Positions 1 to 7,900 of a stretch of DNA of 8,497 nucleotides are shown piece by piece (position 1 is the stretch's first letter; the number at the start of each line of letters is the position of its first letter). The DNA is from an uncultured Clostridia bacterium (lineage in GTDB: Bacteria; Bacillota; Clostridia; Oscillospirales; Oscillospiraceae). Under the pieces are notes generated by a model. The model did no database searches, was not told the origin of the DNA, and saw nothing but the letters and a program-made list of their open reading frames with translations. The stretch is from positions 1 through 8,497 of the forward strand of contig CALZAG010000066.1 in assembly GCA_945613045.1 (NCBI GenBank). Reading direction: 5' to 3'. Made by a program: the position numbers and the translations under genes.

Positions 1-284
1 CTTTCAATATGATGCGTCAGCTCGTGGTGCAGGGTCTTCTGGAGCCTGCGGCGGAACAGCTCATCGTCCATATCGCCGTAAAGCTCCACAAAGGAGCCGT
101 AATACAGCTCGATATAGCGACCCATGCCGTTGCGGAAATATGTGCCGAGGGTGTAACGGCCATCCTCGCTCTTACGGGACTCCTCCACGAAGCTTATCCC
201 GCCGTTTAAATTGTTGAAAATCTCCTCCGGAAGCGCATCGACAAGATCGTCAAGCACATATCCGGCTTCCTCATAGCTCAACAT
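1..284 (-). CDS. Zincin-like metallopeptidase (DUF1025/Zincin_1 type), C-terminus cut by window edge
   Basis: The visible 94 residues start MLSYEEAGYVLDDLVDALPE and end at HHELTHHIE, just before the window edge. An HExxH zinc-binding motif is visible at H87-E88-L89-T90-H91, in the context expected for the small one-domain zincin family PF06262, usually about 110-140 residues. In that family an N-terminal 'LDALPEE' helix and a 'YxGxFxELYG'-like strand lead into the motif. The third metal ligand would lie beyond the left edge, so activity cannot be judged. The ATG at 282-284 follows the polA stop by a single base. A GGAGG inside the end of polA (294-298, 9-base spacer) makes this the clear start and implies coupled translation. 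The substrate and role of this family are not known to me. Sitting behind uvrB and polA suggests shared expression, not necessarily a repair function. Confidence 0.85.
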   Translation of the reverse strand, partial: MLSYEEAGYVLDDLVDALPEEIFNNLNGGISFVEESRKSEDGRYTLGTYFRNGMGRYIELYYGSFVELYGDMDDELFRRRLQKTLHHELTHHIE

Positions 285-285
285 A

Positions 286-2835
286 TCAGTGCGCCTCCGC
301 CCAGCTATGGCCGATCTTGGCATCGACCGTCAGCGGTACGCTGAGCTTCGCGGCGCCGCTCATCTCCTCGCTCAGGAGCTCTGCAACGCGCTGGGCCTCA
401 TGCTCGGGACATTCGCAGATGAGCTCATCATGAACCTGAAGGATGAGCTTCGACTCAAGCCCCTCGGCCTTGAGTCTGTTATAAACATTTACCATGGCAA
501 GCTTAATTATATCCGCCGCGGTACCCTGGATGGGCATATTAAGCGCCACCCGCTCCCCGAAGGAGCGCGTATTGAAGTTTGACGACTTCAGCTCCGGAAG
601 CGCCCTGCGGCGGTTATACAGGGTCTTTACATAGCCCTCCGCCTTTGCCTTTTCCACGATATTCTTCATATATTCGCGCACACCGCTGTATTTTTCAAGA
701 TATGCGTCCATATAGGCCTTTGCCTCGTTGGGGAAAACACCTATATCCTGAGCCAGAGACCATGAGGATATGCCGTAAACGATTCCGAAATTGACGGCCT
801 TTGCGCGGCTGCGCTGGAGGCTCGTTACTTCGCTGAGCGGTGTGTTGAAGACCTGAGAGGCTGTAACCCTGTGGATATCCTCGCCGCTCATGAAGGCTGC
901 CTGCATATGCTCATCACCGGAGATATGGGCCAGAAGCCTGAGCTCTATCTGGCTGTAGTCGGCGTCAACGAGCACCTTGCCCTCCGATGCGATGAACATT
1001 TTTCTTATCTGGGCGCCCAGTTCTTTTCTGACGGGGATATTCTGAAGATTGGGCTCCGTGCTCGAGAGCCTGCCGGTCGCGGTCACGGTCATCTGGAAGT
1101 TCGTGCGGATGCGCCCGTCCGGGTCTATAAGCTTCAAAAGCCCGTCGGCATAGGTGGACTTGAGCTTTGTGAGCATACGGTAATCGAGTATCATCTCTAT
1201 GATGGGATGCTTGCCGCGCAGCTTTTCAAGAACGTCGGCGTTCGTGCTCCAGCCGGTCTTGGTCTTTTTGCCCGCGGGAAGCACAAGCCGCTCAAAAAGC
1301 ACCTCGCCGAGCTGCTTCGGGGAATTGATGTTGAATTCTCCGCCCGCCTGCTTATAGATCTCATTGCGCAGAGCGTCGATAGAGCCCGTGAGACTGTCGC
1401 CAAAGGCGCTGAGCGCCATTCTGTCCACCATAAAGCCGGTGTCCTGCATTTCAGCAAGCACTCTGCACAGCGGAAGCTCAATCTCATAATACAGCTTATC
1501 CATTTGAAGCTCTTTGAGCTTTTCTTCGGTGACGGGCTTGAGCCTGTATATCGCCTCGGCGCCGCTAAGCTCCGCGCCGCAGTAGCGCATGGACACACGA
1601 TGCAGGTCATAATCGCTCTCAGTCGCGTCGAGCAGGTACGCCGCCAGCGCTGTATCGTATACAAATCCGTCGAGCGGCAGGCCCTCGGCCAAAAGCCGCG
1701 ACATCAGCTCCTTGACATTGTGAGAGACCTTCTTTACCCCGTCGGAGAATACGAGCCGCAGCAGCTTGTCGTAGTCGTCGCCCAAGGCGCTCCAATGGGC
1801 GGTATAAACGGTTTTACCGTCGCATATCTCAAGGCTGTCAAGGTTTTCGCCGGCAGTTACCGCGATAAGCTCCGCCGTCTTGACAGCTTTGCACAGCTCA
1901 TCGTAGGTCGGAGCGTCGGATCTGTGCATATGGCTTATCTCCGCGGCCCCGGAAGTATCCTGAGAAGCCTCTATCCCCCATTTTTCGATGAATTTATTAA
2001 AGCCCAGCTTTTTGAAAAGCCCGTACAGACCGCTCTTGTAGTTTTCGTTCCAAAGCGCGTCAGCAGGCTCAAATTTTATCGGCACGGCCGTGCAAATGGT
2101 TGCAAGCTCATAGGAAAGCTCCGCGCTCTCCCTGCCCTCACGCAGTTTTTTGCGCACGTTTTCCTTGATGTCAAGCTCATCGAGCTTCTCATATATATTC
2201 TGCAGGGTTCCATACCTCTGCACAAGATCCATTGCGGTCTTCTCGCCGACGCCCGCGACTCCGGGTATATTATCCGAGCTATCGCCCATGAGTGCCTTCA
2301 GATCGATGATGCGGACCGGCTCGAAGCCGTATTCCTCGCGGAAAAGCTCCGGCGTGTATTCCTTCGTCTCGGTCTGACCCATACGGCTTTTGACATGGCA
2401 GACGTGGGTCGTTTCGCTTATAAGCTGAAAGCTGTCCTTATCGCCGGTCACAATGCGGCAGTCCCAGCCGGAGGCCTCGCAGCGCTTTCCGACTGTGCCG
2501 AGCAGATCGTCCGCCTCGTAGCCTTCGAGCTCAAGGCGCAGTATGCCCATCTCGTCAAGTACTTCCTTGAGAATAGGTATCTGCACGGCCAGTTCCTCGG
2601 GCATACCCTTGCGCTGTGCCTTATAGCCGTCGTAGCGCTTGTGCCTGAAGGTGGGCGCTTTGAGGTCAAAGGCCACGCACAGGCTGTCCGGCTTTTCGGC
2701 GTCAATGAGCTTTCTCAGTATCGCAAGGAAGCCGTAGACGCCGTTTGTCGGCGTTCCGTCGGGAGCGCTGAGCTGGCGGATGCCGTAAAAGGCTCTGTTT
2801 ACTATGCTGTTGCCGTCTAAAATCACGAGTTTCAT
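286..2835 (-). CDS. polA: DNA polymerase I, proofreading site degenerate
   Basis: This complete 849-residue protein fills gaps after nucleotide excision repair and removes RNA primers during replication. The N-terminal 5' nuclease domain (about 1-290) keeps its metal-binding acidic motifs: LDGN at 6-9, EADDLLG at 107-113, TGDKDSFQL at 130-138 and GDSSDNIPG at 184-192, followed by the helix-hairpin-helix GVGEKTA. The middle region (about 305-460) has the 3'-5' exonuclease fold position but lacks the DxE of motif Exo I (AVTAGE at 325-330), and the motif II asparagine stretch reads HNVKELM without the aspartate. Proofreading is therefore probably absent, as in Bacillus and Taq Pol I. The polymerase domain is intact: motif A DADYSQIELR at 624-633, motif B RSRAKAVNFGIVYG at 675-688 and motif C VHDE at 801-804. 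F683 is the O-helix position that discriminates against dideoxynucleotides. The ATG overlaps the uvrB stop as ATGA, with GAGG 7 bases upstream (2843-2846). Length and motifs are typical of the family. Confidence 0.98.
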   Translation of the reverse strand: MKLVILDGNSIVNRAFYGIRQLSAPDGTPTNGVYGFLAILRKLIDAEKPDSLCVAFDLKAPTFRHKRYDGYKAQRKGMPEELAVQIPILKEVLDEMGILRLELEGYEADDLLGTVGKRCEASGWDCRIVTGDKDSFQLISETTHVCHVKSRMGQTETKEYTPELFREEYGFEPVRIIDLKALMGDSSDNIPGVAGVGEKTAMDLVQRYGTLQNIYEKLDELDIKENVRKKLREGRESAELSYELATICTAVPIKFEPADALWNENYKSGLYGLFKKLGFNKFIEKWGIEASQDTSGAAEISHMHRSDAPTYDELCKAVKTAELIAVTAGENLDSLEICDGKTVYTAHWSALGDDYDKLLRLVFSDGVKKVSHNVKELMSRLLAEGLPLDGFVYDTALAAYLLDATESDYDLHRVSMRYCGAELSGAEAIYRLKPVTEEKLKELQMDKLYYEIELPLCRVLAEMQDTGFMVDRMALSAFGDSLTGSIDALRNEIYKQAGGEFNINSPKQLGEVLFERLVLPAGKKTKTGWSTNADVLEKLRGKHPIIEMILDYRMLTKLKSTYADGLLKLIDPDGRIRTNFQMTVTATGRLSSTEPNLQNIPVRKELGAQIRKMFIASEGKVLVDADYSQIELRLLAHISGDEHMQAAFMSGEDIHRVTASQVFNTPLSEVTSLQRSRAKAVNFGIVYGISSWSLAQDIGVFPNEAKAYMDAYLEKYSGVREYMKNIVEKAKAEGYVKTLYNRRRALPELKSSNFNTRSFGERVALNMPIQGTAADIIKLAMVNVYNRLKAEGLESKLILQVHDELICECPEHEAQRVAELLSEEMSGAAKLSVPLTVDAKIGHSWAEAH

Positions 2836-4805
2836 TTCTTTTCCTCACCGCGCAGTCTGACTATCTCGTCGCGGAGCTGGGCTGCAAGCTCAAACTCCAG
2901 CATTTTTGCGGCGGCCTTCATTTCTTTTTCAAGCCTTTCTATGAGCTCTTTGCGCTCGCTTCGGGTCATTTTCACGCCGTCGGCTCGCTTTAGCGTACGC
3001 TCGCTCTCGCTCGATATCTCGATTAGCTCGCGCACGCCCTTGATTATCGTTTTGGGCACGATGCCGTTTGCCTCGTTATACGCCGACTGCTTTGCGCGGC
3101 GGCGCTCGGTCTCATCAATGGCCAGTCGCATTGAGCGGGTCACGGTGTCCGCGTACATGATGACAAGTCCCTCAGCGTTGCGGGCCGCTCTGCCTATCGT
3201 CTGGATAAGGCTCGTCTCACTGCGCAAGAAGCCCTCTTTGTCCGCATCGAGAATGGCCACAAGGCTCACCTCCGGCAGGTCAAGACCCTCGCGCAGGAGG
3301 TTTATACCCACGAGCACGTCAAAATCGCCCAAGCGCAGGCCGCGTATTATCTCCATGCGCTCGATAGCACCTATATCGTGGTGCATATAGCGGCATTTTA
3401 TACCTGCATTGCCGAGATATTCGGTGAGATCCTCAGCCATTTTTTTGGTGAGCGTAGTTACCAGTGTGCGCTGGTTTTTCTCAACACGGAGGTTTATTTC
3501 GCTTATCAGATCATCTATCTGCCCCTCGATAGGTCGGACGGATATCTCCGGATCCAGAAGTCCGGTCGGTCTTATTATCTGCTCGGCGATCTGCCCCGCC
3601 CTCTCGCGCTCAAAGTCTCCGGGAGTGGCGGAAACATACACCGCCTGATTTATTCTCTCCTGAAATTCCTCAAACTTCAGGGGTCTGTTATCATACGCCG
3701 AGGGCAGACGGAATCCGTACTCAACAAGAGAATCCTTGCGGGCGCGGTCGCCGCGGTACATTGCTCTCACCTGAGGCAGGGTAACATGGCTCTCATCCAC
3801 GAACAGCAGGAAATCCTTCGGGAAATAGTCGAGCAGCGTCATAGGCGCGCTGCCAACGGCACGGCCGGATATTATTCGGGAATAGTTTTCGATGCCCGAG
3901 CAATAGCCGAGCTCCTGCATCATCTCGATATCATAATTCGTGCGCTGTGATATGCGCTGCGCTTCAAGCAGCTTGCCGTTTTCCTCAAAATATTTGACTC
4001 TCTCATCGCACTCTGCTCGGATATCGGCGATCGCCCGCGACATTTTTTCCTTACTGACGACATAATGGCTGGCGGGATATACGGCAGCGTGGTTCAGATA
4101 GCGCAGCACGGTGCCGGTCACGACGTTTATCTCGCTTATCCTGTCGACCTCATCGCCGAAGAATTCCACCCTTATAGCCTTGTCGTTAGAATACGCCGGA
4201 AAAATCTCGACAGTATCGCCGCGAACGCGGAACATATTTCGCTCAAAGGCGATATCATTGCGCTCATAGCGTATCTCAATGAGCTTGCGCAGAAGCTCGT
4301 CAAAGCTGCGTATCTGCCCGGGTCTGAGCGATATCACCATACTCTTATAGTCGATGGGGTCGCCGAGACCGTAGATGCAGGACACCGAGGCAACCACTAT
4401 TACGTCTGTGCGCTCAAAAAGGCTTGATGTCGCACTGTGGCGCAGGCGCTCTATCTCGTCGTTTATCGAGCTGTCCTTCTCTATGAAGGTATCAGTATGC
4501 GGGATATATGCCTCCGGCTGATAGTAATCGTAATAAGACACAAAGTACTCGACGGCGTTTTCGGGGAAAAACTCCCTGAATTCCGCGCAAAGCTGCGCTG
4601 CAAGCGTTTTGTTGTGGGCAAGCACGAGCGTGGGGCGGTTGAGCTTTTCGATGACGCTTGCCATCGTAAAGGTCTTGCCCGAGCCGGTGACGCCCAGCAG
4701 AACCTGTTCCTCAATGCCGTTTTCAATACCGCGCACCAACTGCTCAATAGCCTCCGGCTGGTCGCCCATGGGGGCATATGGGGATACCAATTTGAACCTG
4801 TCCAT
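2832..4805 (-). CDS. uvrB: Excinuclease ABC subunit B (UvrB)
   Basis: This complete 657-residue protein is the damage-verifying helicase-like subunit of UvrABC nucleotide excision repair. It is loaded by UvrA and then recruits UvrC for incision. The Walker A motif GVTGSGKT is at 38-45. The beta-hairpin that clamps one DNA strand is at 90-102 (SYYDYYQPEAYIP), and the DEAD-type Walker B DESH is at 337-340. Helicase motifs V and VI are at about 498-510 (GINLLREGLDLPE with the preceding V) and 535-543 (QTIGRAARN). A C-terminal UVR domain, which contacts UvrC, spans about 617-652. All expected motifs are present and the length is usual. The ATG has AAAGGAGG at 4814-4821 with an 8-base spacer, which fixes the start. 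It is the first gene of an operon with polA: the two overlap by four bases, which joins excision to repair synthesis. No LexA/DinR-type box was recognised upstream. uvrA and uvrC are not in the window. Confidence 0.99.
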   Translation of the reverse strand: MDRFKLVSPYAPMGDQPEAIEQLVRGIENGIEEQVLLGVTGSGKTFTMASVIEKLNRPTLVLAHNKTLAAQLCAEFREFFPENAVEYFVSYYDYYQPEAYIPHTDTFIEKDSSINDEIERLRHSATSSLFERTDVIVVASVSCIYGLGDPIDYKSMVISLRPGQIRSFDELLRKLIEIRYERNDIAFERNMFRVRGDTVEIFPAYSNDKAIRVEFFGDEVDRISEINVVTGTVLRYLNHAAVYPASHYVVSKEKMSRAIADIRAECDERVKYFEENGKLLEAQRISQRTNYDIEMMQELGYCSGIENYSRIISGRAVGSAPMTLLDYFPKDFLLFVDESHVTLPQVRAMYRGDRARKDSLVEYGFRLPSAYDNRPLKFEEFQERINQAVYVSATPGDFERERAGQIAEQIIRPTGLLDPEISVRPIEGQIDDLISEINLRVEKNQRTLVTTLTKKMAEDLTEYLGNAGIKCRYMHHDIGAIERMEIIRGLRLGDFDVLVGINLLREGLDLPEVSLVAILDADKEGFLRSETSLIQTIGRAARNAEGLVIMYADTVTRSMRLAIDETERRRAKQSAYNEANGIVPKTIIKGVRELIEISSESERTLKRADGVKMTRSERKELIERLEKEMKAAAKMLEFELAAQLRDEIVRLRGEEKK

Positions 4806-4813
4806 ACCGAAAG

Positions 4814-4821
4814 CCTCCTTT
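4814..4821 (-). promoter_or_regulatory. Strong ribosome binding site of uvrB
   Basis: AAAGGAGG on the minus strand matches the anti-Shine-Dalgarno core very well. It sits 8 bases before the uvrB ATG, which supports that start and efficient translation of the first gene of the operon. Confidence 0.85.
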
Positions 4822-4835
4822 ATACTAACCGTTGT

Positions 4836-4864
4836 ATCATATCACAGAAATATAAAAACCACAA
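4836..4864 (-). promoter_or_regulatory. Probable sigma-A promoter of the uvrB-polA operon
   Basis: On the minus strand the -10 hexamer TATGAT (4836-4841) is preceded by TGA, which makes an extended -10 (TGnTATGAT, TG element at 4842-4844). Seventeen bases further upstream lies TTGTGG (4859-4864), a weak -35 that shares the first three bases of the consensus. Transcription would begin near 4829, giving a leader of about 24 bases that contains the ribosome binding site. The -35 hexamer lies mostly inside the hairpin of the preceding terminator, so the two signals share bases. An imperfect inverted repeat (ATAC-N8-GTAT, 4822-4837) overlaps the start region and could be an operator, but it matches no operator I know. 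Confidence 0.6.
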
Positions 4865-4892
4865 GGCAGTTTGACCTGCCTTGTGATTTTTT
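4854..4892. terminator. Bidirectional rho-independent terminator
   Basis: A perfect 10-bp stem (CACAAGGCAG, 4860-4869, with CTGCCTTGTG, 4876-4885) encloses a 6-base loop. On the minus strand it is followed by GGTTTTT (from aaaaa at 4854-4858), so it ends the surface-protein transcript just after its stop codon. On the plus strand it is followed by a run of six T (4887-4892), so it is symmetric and could also stop transcription entering from the other side. No plus-strand gene is seen nearby. Confidence 0.9.
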
Positions 4893-4905
4893 GCTCGTTT
4901 AAATA

Positions 4906-7900
4906 TCAGAATTCATATACCGTCCAGTCGATATCCTCAAGCTTTACAGTCCATTTTTCATTGGGGCTGTTGTCTATGCGCTGGCACTCGTGGAAGTTTG
5001 TTGCCTCCTGGATATCAAAGTAGAAGGTGTAGCTGGTGTCCATGTTGTCGCTCCACACATTCATATCGGGCAGAAGGTCCTCGACATTTTCCACATGGCG
5101 GTCAAGAACCCTGTTGATCATTGCCATGGTGGCGGCTCTGGTGATCTTATCGTTGGGACGGAAGGTGCCATCCTCATAACCGTTGATCCAGCCGTTGCCT
5201 GCTGCAAGCTCAATGGCTCTCTGCGCCCAGTGGCCTTCGATATCCGTGAAGCTCACAGTACCCTCAGAGAGGTTTGCAAAGCGTGCGATGATAGTCGCCA
5301 TCTGCGCACGGGTGACAGGCTCGTTGGGTCTGAAGTTGCCGTCCTCAAAGCCCTTGAGAATACCGGCGTTGGTCAAAGTGGAGATCGCCGGGCACGCCCA
5401 ATAGTTATCGGGAATATCCTTGAAGTCGTTGCTCTCCTTCCAGTAATAATCGCGGCTTTCATCGGTGAGCAGTCTGAAGAAGATGGTAGCAACCTCGGCG
5501 CGGGTTATGTTGTTGTTCGGGCGGATGGTTTTGTCCTTGTAGCCCATGATGTAGTTGAAGTGTACGTCCTTTTCGAGCTTGGGAACGCCTTCAAGAACAC
5601 CGTTTACATAGGTGATGTCGTAATCTCCGGTAACGTCTTCGTCAGCAGCGTTCTTTATAACGGCGTCGGAGGGAACATTGTCGCTCTTTCCGGGGCCGTC
5701 CTGCTGGCCGGTGATCTTGACGGATTCGATCTTGTCGCCGTCAACGAGCGGAGTATTGGTGTACTCATTGCACATCACGACTCCGTCAACATAGGGCTGT
5801 GAGCTGGAGCCTGCGGTGATGGTGAGCGGGGCCGGGGTGATGGTGAGAGTGCCGCTTAGCTTGGTCACGGTCTTGTAGCCATCCTCGTTCTCAACTGCAA
5901 GCCTTACGATCTCGTTATTGCCCTCGGCGGTATCGGAAACGTGCTTAACGGTCTTTGTAATGAACGCGGTCACTGTATCGCCAGTGGAGAGCGTAGCGCT
6001 CTCGCCGGCCTTGACCTCATATTTTTCTTCACCGAAGGTTACTGTGTAGCCGCCGTCTGCGTGATCCTGGCCGTCGTATACCCAGCTGTTGCTGTTGGCA
6101 ACGACCTTGAGCTCAGTCTCGGTGGGAGTGATCTCGAGCCAGCCGTCGACGATGTTGAATGCGACTTTGCTGAAGTTATCGTTGGTGTTCGTAAACTGCT
6201 CGGCCTTGAGTCCCATCATCGTCTTGCCGACATCGGTGCGGGCCGCGGCGGCGACGCCGTTAAAGTCGAAGTCATCCTCAGTGTAAAGGGTGCTGTTGAT
6301 GCTGACAGTGTAGCCCTCGACCTTCTGCTCAGAGCCGTTGTAGGTCTTGGTGGCGGTATTGCCGGTGATGGTAACTATGATAGTGTCAAGCGGTGTGATG
6401 GTCAGACCGCCGTCGACTATCTTAAACTCAACATCCTTGAAGTTGTTGTTGGTGTTCGTAAAGTCCGCGGGCTTAAGCTCCATCGGGTAGTAGCCGGCTA
6501 TCAGGCCTGCCGCCGTCGCGTTGCCATTGAAGGTGAAATCGGTTTCCTTATAAAGCTCACTGTTGGAAGCAACGTCATAGCCGGTTACGGTCTGCGTCGT
6601 TCCGGTGAAGGGAACGGTACTGCTGTGCTCGGTTATCGTAACCACAACGCCGGTGAGCGGAGTAACGCTGAGCGTGCCGATCTCGGTATCGATGTTGTAG
6701 TTGGAAGCCTTGGTATTCTCGTTGAGAGTATAGGTAAACTCGTTGTCCACGCTGCCGACATCGGTGATGGTGCCGGTCACGTCGTAGGTCGCGCCTTCGC
6801 CCTCAACGAAGCCGTCGCCGGTAACGGTAACCGTGGCGTTGGTGAGCGCAGTGCCGTCGTATACCTTGCTGTCGGTCGCGGAGGTCATGGTAACATTGCG
6901 CTTTTCAATGGTGAGCGAGCCGTCGTTCACGACAAACTCAACATTGCTGAAGTTTGTGTTCTTGTTTGCAAACTGCTCTGCCGCGAGGCCCATATTGTAG
7001 GTGCCGGCGTCAGTGCCGCTTGCGGAGGCATTTCCGCTGAAAGTGAAGTCGTTCTCTGTGTACAGAGGATTGCTGATGGAGACGTCATAGCCGGTGACGG
7101 TCTGCTCGGAGCCGTTGTAGGTCTCGGTGGCGGTATTGCCGGTGATGGTAACAGTCACCTTGCCTATCGGGTTTATAATGAGCTTGCCGTCGATAGCACT
7201 GGTGACGATGTACTTGCTGTTGGCATCGACAGTGCCGACGGTATTCTGAGCAAATTCTGCCGGGTATTCACCCGCCTCAGTGCCTTTCGCGCCGACGGTG
7301 ATAGCGGAGAAGTCAGCGCCTTCGGGTGCGCCGGTGAAGCCGGAAACGGAGTGCTCATTGCTGTCGTAGGTCACGGTATCACTGTTTGCGGTGAGCTCTA
7401 CGTTTTTATAATAGTAGAAGTTAATGACATTCGCACCCGTGCCTATGGTCAGGTTACTGGTCTGATCGGGCACAGCGGTGTATCCATCTATAGCTATCGG
7501 AGTCTCGTCGGTAACAGTATCACCGAAGGTCTGATCGCTCACTACCTTGGAATCGGCGACCTTATCCGTCGTGCCGTTCCAATAGTAGTTGACGGTGTAG
7601 CTCAGGTCGGAGCGCGGCGACCACGAGCCGGTCAGTGTGACGTTCTTTCCGGGCATCTTGAAGGAGCCGTCGGAGACGGTAGCGTCATTTGTGCTCCAGC
7701 CGCTGAAGGTATAGCCGTCAAGCACCGGAGCGGCAGCAACACTAACCGTGGAGTTTTGCTTGTGAGAAGCGGCTGCAGGCACAGCGGGCGCACCGGCAGG
7801 CACTTCGCCCGTATAGGCATAGCTCACGTTATAGCTGGGAATAACGCCCTTGACGCCGGGGATCTCAAAGTAAAGCGTCTTCTCGCTGCCGTTTTCATCT

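Noticed and set aside
871..2820. A 649-codon open frame on the plus strand, antisense to polA
   Set aside because: It is in exact codon register with polA, so it exists because polA avoids TTA, CTA and TCA codons. It has no ribosome binding site or domain I recognise, whereas the polA frame carries every conserved motif.
3378..4874. Several plus-strand open frames (3378-3950, 4065-4427, 4437-4874) antisense to uvrB
   Set aside because: All are in the same codon-mirrored register as uvrB and show no recognisable protein features. They are by-products of its codon use.
4806..4905. SOS (LexA/DinR) box upstream of uvrB
   Set aside because: I looked for GAAC-N4-GTTC-like sites. The only similar bases (AACGGTT) lack the spacing, so no SOS control is claimed.
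4990..5802. A 270-codon plus-strand open frame opposite the SLH region
   Set aside because: It is again the mirrored register of the surface-protein gene. The hydrophobic valine-rich product reflects the complement of GAC, AAC and similar codons.
5578..7398. The tandem repeats as a CRISPR array or non-coding satellite
   Set aside because: Repeat units are about 250 bases, diverged and continuously coding in one frame, so they are protein modules.
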